64,000 bases of DNA, taken from Augochlora pura (lineage: Eukaryota > Arthropoda > Insecta > Hymenoptera > Halictidae). The position numbers and the translations under genes were made by a program. A model generated the notes under the pieces. That model ran no database searches and was not told the DNA's origin. It saw only the letters and a list, made by a program, of their open reading frames with translations. Shown in pieces: positions 20,437-32,375 of the stretch; the stretch's first letter is position 1, and each line of letters starts with the position of its first letter. The stretch is from the NCBI RefSeq assembly GCF_028453695.1, contig NC_135773.1:1860001-1924000 (forward strand). The letters are read 5' to 3'.

Positions 20437-23400
20437 ACATGCTATTATATACTCTGAAATTTTCTGTGATTAATAAAGGAAGAATTAAATTCGCGTGCAA
20501 TACCAATTTCTTGCAATGAATACTGATAAAATTAGCTATTATATATACTAAATTCTGATGCTATATTTATGATGGCATAAACAGAAATCGATTATCTTTA
20601 TTGTAGCAGAATATGTGCAACAATACAGGTCAATTTAACACATTGACTACTGATGATTTTAGTTTATAGACTATAGTAGAAAATTTCTTAATAAACTGTT
20701 TTGTGGCACTAAGCGTTACTAAGCAGGTTGGAAACTAATATTCACTCAGCCGAGATCAGCTGATAACACACGAGTTGCCATTAAACGAGTACACTGTATT
20801 TAACAGTTATAAAGAAAATTAAAAGTCCGATCAAAGTTCAAGCAATTAAGGATGACTATTCCCTGTAAACGATTACGCTAATTCCCTAATAATCCGGAAG
20901 ACGGATATCGTCTGAAAACGGTTCTACGCGACCGCATGAAAGCGTAACGACATCTTCGTTTACATAAAACGTGGGGGGAGGGGGGGTCGAATCCTTCTCG
21001 CTGAACGGCGTGCGCGGCGTGTATAATGGATGCACGGGAAATTGTCTCTAAGCGGGTAAAGGTAAAAACTGCAGCGGTCTTTTGTGAGCCGGGGTCGACG
21101 TTTTCCACGGAGAAATTGAAACGATTAAAAGAGGAGGAACGAGCAAAGTATACAAGACAGTCCTTTCACCCGTAGGAGGAGCTTTCAAACGAAAAGTAAG
21201 TCAAACGGGGCACTCCGTCCGAATAGCTTTTTCTTCCACACATCTCATTTCCCGTTCCGCCTCCATTTAGAATCTTCTGCACGCGCCGCGGAAAATTCCC
21301 GGCAGACAATGGGACGCGCTCGTTAAAGTTATCGTCATCCAAATCCGATCGTCGAAATAGAATCTGCGTCATCGAAACGTTGGTTGGAAAATTTAGGGAT
21401 AGTCAGAAGGGATTTAATAAAACTTGTTCGTAGGTGTGAACAATTTTTTAATTTGTTAGTTTGGATATTTGTGAGAACTCAAATCGATCAGATAAAAAAA
21501 AGGTATTAATTAATAGAGAGTTATAAGTTCGCTATTGCTACTAGACTGTGGAGTTTTATGCAAAACTCGTTTGACAAAATTGTGTAAAGGAAGAGTTAGG
21601 CGGAGATATAGATCTTCCTTGAATAATTTGAATAAATGAAATACGCAGTCCAGTTATCGCTATCATTAATGCGTACGATGCACAAGGTGATTGAAAAGTA
21701 ATTCCAAGTCTCAAAGGATTCGTTAACTGATAAAGTAAAATTAAGTTAATCTCAGCTCGGTGAGTTCGAATTCGAACTTTCATCAGGATTTCCAGATTTC
21801 GTAAAAATTGCGACATGGAAGATTTCTGATTCGCCGACCAGAAGCCGTCACAACCGCAGTCCCGTCGCAACCAATTTATAGTCGCGCCCGTAGCGGCATT
21901 GCACATTCGTTTTAATCAGCCTGTAAAAAGGATCGTTCCATTTTTAATGAGCAGACTCCGTTCCCGTCTTCAATTAGCCGCGGCCGCGTCGCGACGAAAG
22001 AATAATTCGTTAAGGCACGCCGTCGCCGGGCCTCTCGTGAATCAAGAACAACCGTCCGCCGAAAAGTTCGGCCCGCAAACGACGGTGGGGAACTACGGAA
22101 AACTGTTCTTTCCCCGTTAAAACGAAGTTCAAAGGCTTTAACGCGGCGGCTCGAGCGCGGAACGAGAACTTCTTCTTTCCGGTTACTTGTCGTTTTGTCT
22201 ACGGGATACGGAAGTTCGCCGGCGAAACTTCCACGCGTCTGCGCGGTTCCGACGTTCGAGTTTCTCCTCGAGTTTTCCCTGCGTGTGCGGCTAAGGTTCA
22301 ACGTTTCGCGAGTTTGCCTTCTTTATATTTTCCTCTTTTTTTCTTTTTCTTTTTTATCAAACATGAGGAAAAAGTCGACGCTTGCACCGCCGGCGTCGCC
22401 GTGCCACCGAGGCTGATAAGACGCGCGTTAAACAGTAATGGGTGTGAAATTACGATGGGAGCGAACACCGGGCTCAATTTGGAGAAAATTTGCTATCGCT
22501 GATGGCGCCCGACCCTATAAATTTTTATAGTCGCGCGATACTCGGATAGGGTGGCAGATATCCCGGATAAAATACGGGTCATTGTCCTTGCGGGACGTGA
22601 GCTGCATTTTACTGATTGCTGTTTATTTTTTAACAACAAAGAACTATGAGAGGTGTCCCGGTTTGCTCCGTTTTACGGAATGAAATTGTTCAAACTTTGA
22701 CCACATGCTTCGCACTCTGATAATACATAAAACAATAATTGCAAATTTTTGTAGTTCTGTATTTTCAAAATTTATGGTATTAATGGTACTCGGTGATGAT
22801 AATGTAGACTATGTGTAATAATAAAAATAAAATAAAGTATCCTCGTTTGAATTAGCAAAGGTTGATGTTATAGAAAAATTCCGAATTTTTATACATAATT
22901 TGCGAATTAATACCTATTTAAATTATTTAAGCCTTATATATTTGTTATCAAAATCTTACATTGTAGAAGATAGTAATACCTCCGGCGCACTTGGTGTGTT
23001 ACGAACATGTCGACCGGTTTGAGATATTGAAGAAGGTTCTCTTTGCCCCGAGGCTAACTACTCCACGATCTCCCCTATTGTCGTCCTTATAAAACAGGAC
23101 ACGTCAGTCGGATTTGGGGCTCGGCAACAACTAAACTCCGTACAATCACCGCACCCGACAACACGCAACAAAGTTTAGTAAATATTTACCGGAAGAATAG
23201 CGGCGTTCTGGAAGCCGATCCGAGACGAGACATCTGGCAGGAATTCTCTCCGGTAAGAAAGATCGCGGCATGTTGTATCGATTCGAGCGCCGAAGGGTTT
23301 CGTGCTCTTATTGTCAGTCACGCGACTGTATGGGATTTCCGGGATCGCAATCTCATCTTATTTCTGCGGAGAAAGAATGGCGGGGACCGTGGCAGATGGA

Positions 23401-23713
23401 AGCTAAGTCGGCTCGTCGTTGTCGTCGTCGTCGTCACCGTCGTCGTCGACGACGACGTTCGCCCGCAGCCGTTCGCTCGAGGAGCCAATAAAAGCGAAGG
23501 TTCGTCGTGCAGCGCGCGCGCGCGTAATTCAGAATAATTGAAATACACGCGATGCCCTGATCCCGAGCCGGGCTCAGGTTGCGGAGCGGATCCGAACGGC
23601 AAAGCCAATCCGCCGCGCGAGTTCGCCGGGCTCTCCTCATTTCCGCTTTATTGGCGTACAATAAGGGACAGCCGGCAGTATGCCGCGCGCAGCCTGTCCC
23701 CGCTGATCGAGTA
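20437..23713. other. No gene confirmed; region upstream of the possible exon
   Basis: 20440-20880 and 22600-22990 are AT-rich; 20900-22560 is mixed. TTAACACATTGACTACTGAT at 20635 resembles a MITE left end but no right end was found. TATAAAA occurs at 23088-23094. A GTC/GAC trinucleotide patch lies at 23412-23457. Confidence 0.4.
23412..23457. repeat. (GTC)n/(GAC)n trinucleotide patch
   Basis: GTC units change over to GAC units in the middle (GTCGTCGTC then GACGACGAC), giving a self-complementary segment that could form a hairpin. Confidence 0.85.
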
Positions 23714-23869
23714 ATGGATTTTGATTTCACCGCCGACTATGTACCTCGCGGACTAATCGCGGCCGGCGAATCCTATTTCGAGTCGCGGGGCCTCGATAAT
23801 TCGTCGTTCCTTCGATTCGAGGACCGCGATTTGCGTAACTGGCCTGTGACGTGCCCGTGCGGACGTGAG
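23714..23869 (+). CDS. Possible first coding exon, unknown protein
   Basis: An ATG opens 52 codons ending at GAG|GTGAGT, a strong 5' splice-donor match at 23870, in phase 0. The peptide begins MDFDFTADYVPRGLIAAGES and has an N-glycosylation-type NSS and a CPC motif. Unlike most frames in this window it is acidic and not arginine-rich. The ATG is the first in its frame, though two very short upstream ATG frames precede it (ATGCCCTGA near 23552 and ATGCCGCGC near 23680). I recognise no family and found no partner exon within the window. It may well be chance; transcript evidence would decide. Confidence 0.2.
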
Positions 23870-24055
23870 GTGAGTCCGAGATGCTCGCGCGAGAGCTGTT
23901 TATCGTGACCCGCGATTTCCTGCTGCAATAATACCACGATGCGTTTTTCGGCTGCCGCGAGCGAGACGTGCTCAAACGTTATGGCGGATTCGTGTTTGAG
24001 ATTGGTAAACCACGTATCTTATATACAGTTATTCCCATTAATATTCGGACATCTT
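23870..24055. other. No gene seen
   Basis: Sequence downstream of the possible donor site. No acceptor or further exon is evident. Confidence 0.4.
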
Positions 24056-24346
24056 TTAACCAGTTAACTGTCGCGATCTCTTTGCGAAGCGCCCACCAGT
24101 GTGTGCCGCGATAATCAAACGATGACGAAGGAAGTTATGAGTTCAACTCAAATTATTTATAATTTTCATTTCGTTTTGACCTCTAAACATTTTAAACATA
24201 TTAAAATTGACGAATATAATTTAGTTATCGCCAGAATTACAATTTAAATATCAAATTGTAAGAAAATTTTACGCATGACGAACATAATCGTCATGACACA
24301 AAATTCTGGCATATCTCCATGACGGATATAGTCGTCAACTGGTTAA
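24056..24346. mobile_element. piggyBac-like MITE with internal hairpins (family G)
   Basis: The ends are TTAACCAGTTAACTGTCGCG and, inverted, TTAACCAGTTGACGACTATA; both have intact TTAA. Near the right end are two imperfect palindromes, TGACGAACATAATCGTCA (24276-24293) and TGACGGATATAGTCGTCA (24320-24337). The second overlaps the terminal repeat. 291 bp, non-coding, and the only copy in the window. Confidence 0.8.
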
Positions 24347-27300
24347 AAAGGCAATAATTTTTTTCAAACTGCATGAAATTTGGTGTGAATTCAAATCTGA
24401 TTTGAATTTTGTTTAGGTGATAAAGGGAATAGTATACTAGACAACGACTGAACTATTTTGTTATGACTTTGTCATTACTTAGAGTCAAAAACCACTTACT
24501 ATCTCACTTATTTCTCTAAGATTGTAAAAAAATTTAAATAATACGATTTGTAGATCTCGCTGAGTTATATAGTGCAAATTACAAACGTTAAAAGATCATC
24601 ACTTTAGTTTTCCCTTACTAAATTATATTAATATTGAAAAATTATAAGAATATTATAAATTATAAGAATATTGATCGAGATAAAACCGCGATTTTTGCGA
24701 ACGTTTATAACGTCAATGAGAACCATTATATACAAATTTTCAAGGAAATCGGTCAATGTCTTTCCGACCATGATTTCGGGCTTCCGCGTCGCCGTGCGAC
24801 GGGCGGTTGAAAAAGGTCGGGAAAAAGACGCGTGGACAAAGCAGGTCGCGTTAAAATAATAGATCGCCGGCACGCGTCCGCCATTTCTTACGAGTGTCAC
24901 GCCGATGCGAAAGTTCTCCCGAGTTTCGACCGCGGGAATTTATGCGGCTCATCCCCGTCCGCGGGTTCCCTTAATAACTGTCGGTTCTATACACGATAAT
25001 TTTCAGTTACCCGGGGGGAAAGTTGAGCGGTGGAAGGAAGGGCGAACGATTCACCTTTTCTTTTCCGCCGAAACGGGCGGCCACCCCGCCGCGTCGTTAC
25101 ACTTCGTAAGATCTGCCGCCGTTCTTCTGGCCCCGGGGGCGAAAAAGAGTCCGCCGGACTATCGAGGCGCTAATCAGGAAGCAGGGAGGGGGGGGTGTGG
25201 GAAGGGGAGACGGTTTGCCGGTTAGATACGCCCCTGAAATCCCAGCGGGGTGAAAAGTAAGCCGTAGCCGCACGCAGCTTCCCCGCGAGATCTTGCCTAG
25301 AATCGTTTCGACCGCGTCGGGCCCCGCTGGTTATTAATTGTAATTAAATTCCGAGTGCTCGGTTCGGGTTCATTCGTGCCGGCTTCTTCGTCTCCGTCGT
25401 GGTCGATTAAAAAAATATTCGGCCACGCGGTCTTGGGAACGATCTAATGGAACTTTCGCTTGTTCGGCTGTCCGACTCAATCATAAATAGATTACTTATT
25501 GCGATATAGCAAAATACGATAGACTTTTAGCATGCTCTATGAATTATTCTCGGTATACTTATATTTAAAAAACACTGGAAGTAAATCCTTTCGCGTATAA
25601 ACATATCAAAGTAGGTCTTGGAAGAGAGGTCCGCGGAACAGCGGAAATATATTGTTTACACAAAGCATGCACAATATGTAAAATATGCAAAGTAAAAGTT
25701 AGTTCTATAAAAGCGCACATTTGTATTCTAATCACCGAACTGTGAATCTTTATGCAAATTTCCATTTGTATATATTTCTAGACAAAAAAAAGAGCACGCG
25801 ATAAATTCGTCGATTAGGAAATCCCTTGATGTAAAAAGTAAATTTAAAATATTGACAATTTAGATTATTTTATTACTTGGCACATTTGCCGCGAATTCGC
25901 AGTTTAGCGATCGTTCGTGAAAAAGCACGGTTTAAAAGGGTTCGGCGGAACGTCGAACGATTTTTGCCTAGTTTCCGTTGCCGGGCGGGGCAATTTCATT
26001 GTAATCACGATACGCAGGCAGCCTAAACCCATCCAAAACAAGCGGCAATCAGGATTGCGGTTAATAACTGGACGGCGGGCCGCGGCGGGCCGGTGCCGCA
26101 GAGCAGGAGCGGGCAGCGGGCAGCGGGCAGCGTGCGAGGGCGACGGACGAAATACCGAAGCAGCGTGGTCTCGACGTAAAACCGCGAACCCGGTAAAATC
26201 CGACGTTGCAACGCTCGAAATATTGCTCGGTCTTCCCGCGCTGACGTGAAAATAAGTTTCGACGAATTAATCGGGGCGCAGACCGGCCAGACCGCGGCGC
26301 GGCGCGTACAAGCGTTTTAACGCACGCTGCGGTCGACCGGCCGCGGCGTATCATAACGCCGCACATGAATCCTCGCGGATCGACGTCGCTCACTGTTCCC
26401 TACGCCTCCTCCGACACGTAAGGAACCTTTCGAATACAAAATCCATCGTGACAGTAGCAGTAGACTACGTGACGTAGTAGTAGACCCTTTTAACTACTGC
26501 ACGTAGCCGTGGGATCTCTCGTGCATATCATAATTTTCAATGTAACACCAATTGAGTAATTAAATGTAGTATTAATTTCAAAAAATTAATTTTTTTAGAT
26601 CTCGGTAACTTATACGTGAACTGAAAATTTCATTGAAATAGGTTGACTTTGACGTGAGCTATAAACAATTAAAGACCGCAAAATTCGCTATTTTTCACGA
26701 ATTTCAATGAAACTAAAATCTACAAAATGTATCTTTAAAATTTTCGTTACAGGCTCGGATAAGGAAAGTTGAAGAAATGTCAATTTTTAATTCTTTTATC
26801 ATGCCAACCAACTACGATTTTTAAAACAATTTTTTACAAATTGCGTAATCTTCTCAACATTCAAATGAAATTTAGATCACCTGGTTTCATTACAAAAAAG
26901 TTATTCCATTTTGGAAGACGTACGAATAGATTCTACATTGACTATACCTCGTATATGGTCATAGAATGATGACCGCATGTAAAAATTCATCTTCCTAGCA
27001 GCAATTATACTACATCAGAGTTGTGCTAATTCAATTACATTTTAATTCAATTTCGCAATCTAATTACATTGAATTCCAATTAAATAGTAATTCGACTACG
27101 TTGTAATTCAATTCCATTATTCAATCCTTTCAGTTAATTAAAATGCTAATTATTTTAATCGCGAGTGTAATTCAAATATAATGCAAATGAAGTACATACA
27201 ATGTATTCGGAATGCAATCAGAATCATTCGCAGTTGGTTGTAACATTCATACTTGAGTTACTAGTGATTACAGGAATAATTGATTCGCGGCACTTTAGAC

Positions 27301-30300
27301 TGTTCTAAATACAATAAAGGTTCATGTGAAACAGATTTAAGATTTTATCTATCCAAAGTACATTTAGTCGATTCTCAATGATACGCTATAGTTAAAAGTG
27401 TCGAGGTGTTTAAAATTTTATCCGGAGCGTTAAAAAGCAACCGTAAACGATCAGCTCATTATTAAAAAATCGAATAGGTCTATATAATTCTAAAAGAAAA
27501 TACGAAAAAAATTTGCATCGAGATTAATTAGACACTAAAACTAATTAGAAAATCCCGGATTGCCGAAAGTCTCCTCGCAGGAGAAATCTCAAACGAAACA
27601 TCGCCGAGCCTCGACGAAACAAAAATTCATTAATCAAACTCGGCACGGCGGCGCAGTAATTGCGAGTCACTCGATCCAAAAACCGAACAAATTGTCCTAA
27701 TAAGGGACCGCGGTGACGAGTTCTCGAACAAGATAACAATTCCTCGCGGCGCGGCGATATAATTATAACGAAACGGTTCGAGCGCGTCCGCCGTCTGGCT
27801 CAATCGGGCGTTATCATTAAAACAATCAACAGCCCTGTTCCGCATTCAATTTCCCAGGACGGCTGTCGGCTAACAAGAAAGCAGAGGCCGCGCGGGCGTC
27901 GCGTTCGCAAGTTGCCCGTGCACGGCGCGCGGTTCCTCGCCGGCAAAACACCGCGAACGCGGTCCCCGGCCCGGCCGGTGGGACAATCTCGAATTTTCAT
28001 AAAGCGGCCGCGCGTCTGGCCTCGGCTCCCGGCTATGAAACCGCAAACCAAAGTCCAGGGACGGCGCTTTTTAGGGTGGGGAACGCGGGGAGGCCGCGGG
28101 GAGGAAGAGGAGAGGGAGGGGAGGCGGTCGCCGGTCAGCGCCGCGCAGCTTACGCGTCCGGCGAACTTACGGTCCAAGTTTTAATTTCAACTTTTATTTA
28201 TACGAATCCAGCATTATCGTAAGCCGCAACCCGACCCGGCCCGAAACCGGAAGCGGCGCTCGCCCCCGTGTCCGCCAGTCGGATGAATTATCTCCCTCGC
28301 CGCCGGTTTTTCTAGCCGGCAGCGTCGCGCTCGGCTCTCGTCGACCTCGCGAATTTCTACAGGGTCTCTCGCGGGAAAGAGAATAATTATTCGACATTGT
28401 CGATATACTCGAGGCGCCGCGACCCCGAGGCTTCGGGATGCTCTATCGATCGGAGACGTCGACTGCGTGCTATCGGTAAACAGTTTATCAACGCTGGCGA
28501 TGCTTTATTGGGGATAATGCGGTTTCTTGGTTTAGTTCGCCGGCTGGACGATCGGTGCAGGTTGTCTTAACGCTATTAGAGGACCGCTACTGGGATAGGA
28601 TCGATGCGTTTGGGAAAATGGAGGATTAAATTCGCCGGGACCGAGCGGGATTTTATGATTAACCGAAGAAGAAAAATCGTAAAATATAAAGTATAAGAGA
28701 TGTCTTTGGAATTATTATTTTATCTGATTCTCACGAAAACGAAAACTTCGACAAATTAATAAATAAATGAATAAATAAAGCTAGACCGTTTTGGAGCGAT
28801 TGGATCGACATCTGAGAGCATTATGTATAGCACAGAGTTAATATTTAGACCTTGAGGAATCTTTAAAATGTTAACAGACGTCATTTTGTCGATATAACAG
28901 CTTGTGATATCACAACGACGTTACCCAAAAATCCTGAAGAATTTCAGCAAGTACAGTGGAACACTGTTTCTATGAACTAAATTTTGTACTTAAAGAATAG
29001 CCTGTTGCTGCGACAGTAACGAAAGGAAGAAGAGAAAGACTTTGCACGAGTGTTTCAAGAAAGAGCGTCATAAAAGAAGCAGTAGAAGGAAGAAACACTT
29101 GATACAAGGTGGACCATTCGAAAGAACTGTCTGTAGCTGGTCGATCGTTAGCCCGGCAAGTAACATCCGCGCCAGTATATTACACAGTGCTGGCGTGCTA
29201 TGACAAAGGCGACAAAGGCGCACGGGAAGGCTTTAGCCGCGATAGAATTCCATTATCCCCGGCGTGGCGGCGGCGGTGGCGGACGTTGCTGAAAAACAGG
29301 GGGGCCGATAAGAAGCCGCGCCGCGTCGCGCCGCGCGGGGCGACAAGTGCATCAAATGCCGTACACGGAAATCAGATTGGAGATTCGCTTAGTGCCCGGT
29401 GTTCAAAATCATTGAACATAATTAACAGACGAGCCGGGTGGAGGGGAGGAGAGAGGAACGATGGTGCCCTGAGTGGTACCGGATCCTACGCTCTCACGGC
29501 CGCTCCGTTGCTCTGTCTGCTACTCCGAATAGGGTGGCAGAAAGGTTAATGCAGTTAGCCGGCCTCTCCCTTCGCCCCTGTTCTCCTGCGCGTCCCCCGC
29601 CGCCGCCTTTCTCTTCCTACGACCACCACACGAAACGGGGGTCCCTTTCGGCGGCCCTTGGTTTCGCACGAGAGGACGTTAGCGCTCTTCCCGACGAGAC
29701 AGGCGCTAGGGCCGAGCGTTTTAGTAAAATGGCCTGAAAATGCAATTATCGGCTATAGGTGCGCGCTAATGAATTGCCGACGTTATCCGCATAGACGCCT
29801 GCGAGCGTCGCCCTGAACACACCGGGGTCGTCCACCTCGAGGAATCGCGGCTCCCGATCCGCCGATTCTTTTATGGCTCGGCTCCGTCGCCGAATTTCGA
29901 TTTCTCGCGAACTAAGTGTCTCGGTGATTACTGGACAGTGGAGTTTTATGCGAGATAAAAATTGGTTAAATTCGTTGCTGCGTACAGAAGCTACGTAGAC
30001 ATTTTGTCCGAATCTGACGTATTTTTCGAATGCTATTAAAATTCGCAGGAGGTGAGAATATAGAAAAAGTAATTTTTACACATATTTTGCACACGAGGCT
30101 ATTTTAACTCGAAAATGAAGACATTTCTTTCAACTTATGGTATTTCCATTTGATACGATTGTTTTTATTTCATACATTCGAAATGCAACATGTATGCTTG
30201 TAGAAAATTTCTACTCTTTACAGAAGACTTTCATCGTAAAGATAATTGAATGAAGGTAAAATTGAATAATGTAAAAATTCTCTTGAAAATATTTTGACAA

Positions 30301-31378
30301 TTTTTGGCCCAGCGTATTTCAATCGTCACATAATTAGTCAAGTTTCGGCAAATTAATTGAATAAATGGTTATTACACTAAACTAATGCAAAATCTAATAA
30401 GCTTACATGATATATCAATAAAAACATTCTTAGAAAAATTAATAAATGAAATTGAGTGTCGCCATAAACATTGCCAATTCTATAGTCAAAATAAAATAAT
30501 TGAATATGGCTGCTGCGCCAGTCAAAGTTTAACAATTCCTAACTCTAACACCGTGAAAATCACACTGCGTGCGACAGAAACGAACACCTTGACATTGAAT
30601 CACGCCCAGATTCCAGTAATCACGAACCTCCCACAATGAGACGACGGTTTTTCGATTGCACAGCGGTTGGCGAGTCGGAATTTTTCCGAGTTCATCCGAG
30701 GGAATAGTTAAAACGGGGAAAAGATTCGGGGGGGTGAATGGATTTATTCCGGGCTCCCTCCGAAATTGTACGAGCTTAATAAGCGAAAGTATGAGATCGG
30801 AGATGGTACCGGGAGCGACGTGCAAGTGGCCAGGATGCTGTAGTTTCGGGGAATTAATTTACGGATTAATAAGGGACTCCGGGGAACCAGAGGCATTTAC
30901 TTTGATAATTTGGGTAGCATCTGGCTCCAACAACTCCAAGAATCCTGGACATCTTACTCGACGGCACCGATACTTTCGGATTAAGAAGAGAGGAGGGAGA
31001 GGGAAAGAGAGAGGCCCTTTCCCCGTTTTCCCTTCGCCGGTAATCGGACTGTCAGAATTATTTAATTGCCGTAAAGCGTTCGCAATTAGCTTTTCTTGCC
31101 CGGCAGAGTGACGCAGTTCCGGCGGCGCACTCAGACGGAATCGCCGATTCCGAAGGCCGTTCAAAAGTGCCGTTCGACTAGTCAGCGTACGCTGCAACCC
31201 TTAAATATTGTTGTAAAAAATGCAGACGTCGGAATATCGCGAGACACGGCATTCGTAAATATATTATACTTCAAGCTACGTGCCGAAGGAATATTAATTC
31301 TTTATCATTTAACATCATGTCAGATTTGTTATCAATGTCTAAAGAACAGAATCATCCAAATTCTAACATTGGAATTAT
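24347..31378. other. No gene seen; long unique stretch
   Basis: GC-rich at 24900-25450, 25970-26400, 27700-28660 and 29100-29900; AT-rich between. Small repeats include (GGGCAGC)3 at 26111-26131 and fragments of family E near 25729 and 29925. The region 30500-31110 stays open on both strands (98 and 151 codons) with mixed composition and no domain. I cannot support an exon. Confidence 0.4.
27028..27125. repeat. Degenerate AATTCAATTACAT array
   Basis: About six loosely repeated units of 16-18 bp (AATTCAATTACATTTT, AATTCAATTTCGCAATCT, AATTACATTGAATTCC, AATTCGACTACGTTGT, AATTCAATTCCATT). AT-rich and strongly diverged. Confidence 0.5.
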
Positions 31379-31629
31379 TTAACCCCTTGCCGTGCTATTT
31401 TCTTCATAGTCATAAAGATGAGCACTTTTTCTATTGCAATAATTTCTTAGTAGGCAAAAGAAAAATATTCATTCCGTTTGTCTACGTTTACTTAAATGGT
31501 TAAATACTGATGACAAGAGGACAGAATTTTATTCCGGCATAAAAGAACGGAATAACATTTATTTTTAACACGATATTAATAGAAATCTGTATGACGAGCC
31601 AGACTCGTCAAAATACGGCAAGAGATTAA
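31379..31629 (+). mobile_element. piggyBac-like MITE, family B, full length
   Basis: It begins TTAACCCCTTGCCGTGCTAT then TTTCTTCATAGT and ends AGCCAGACTCGTCAAAATAC then GGCAAGAGATTAA. It is 251 bp and about 85-90% identical by eye to 61687-61937. TTAA is intact on both sides. A plus-strand frame from 31096 runs into it, but that is not evidence of coding. Confidence 0.9.
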
Positions 31630-32246
31630 ACTTTCGACATTTAATTGTATATTTCCGTAGACCTTGATAAAGAAACACCAAAAATATTTGAACGCGCTGA
31701 ACTCATTCTTTCAAAAATTATACGTACCCAAAATTGCTAAATTTTCGAGATATTATGTTGAAAATTTCCGATCTCTGGATAAGTGTAATGCTTGGACCAA
31801 TGTGTTCCGGCGCTTTAAAATTTGCATTTTCGCTATTTTCTCGTCAATATCTATGGAAATATACGAAGTCGACGAATTTTGGTCCCCCAAAGAAAACTTT
31901 TACCAACAATCTCAATTGGCATTCTGAGAGGGTTAAATTAGGTACGTAGTGGGGGTGAACAGTGGCAACTTTCGGATCTTTAATAGCGCGCAACGAAGGA
32001 CAGAAGGAGAATCGGATCAAGGTACGTCGCGCGACCGACGATGAAACTCCGGGAGCCTGGTCCAGGCCCGCTGGTTTTCGTCGGAGCAGATCTTCCGTCC
32101 GTGTATATTCCGAGCTCTGTTTACGTTTCGACATTTAATAATCATCCATCATGCAACGCCTTAACGAACTAACGGGAGAACAAAAGCTCGGGTATCCGAC
32201 CTCGTTTCCCTAGATTTGTTGCTTGGATTCACCCTCCATCGTTTTA
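31630..32246. other. No gene seen; possible MITE right end near 31925
   Basis: GGCATTCTGAGAGGGTTAAA at about 31918-31937 resembles the family I terminus GGCACTAAGAGGGTTAA, but no left end was found. The rest is unique DNA. Confidence 0.35.
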
Positions 32247-32375
32247 CCATCCTCCCTCCTCTTCCTCCCTTTCTCTCTCTCACTCTCTCACCGTTTCTCT
32301 CTCACTCTCTATCTCCCTCTCTCTTTCATACTCTCCCTTTCTCTCTTTATCTCTCTCTCTCTATCTCTCGGTCTA
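32247..32375. repeat. (CT)n-rich imperfect microsatellite
   Basis: About 130 bp of TCTC/CCTC/ACTC blocks on the plus strand. The Ser-Leu frame across it (starting near 32223) is a translation artefact. Confidence 0.95.

Noticed and set aside
20635..20660. TTAACACATTGACTACTGATG as a MITE left end
   Set aside because: It resembles the ends at 44528 and 49654, but no inverted partner was found within 600 bp.
23088..23109. TATAAAA with TCAGTC initiator upstream of the possible exon
   Set aside because: The initiator is only about 18 bp from the TATA start, short of the usual 30 or so, so a functional pair is unlikely.
30529..31111. Open frames on both strands with ordinary composition
   Set aside because: Neither shows a recognisable domain, a credible start or splice sites. 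Simultaneous opening on both strands suggests chance.
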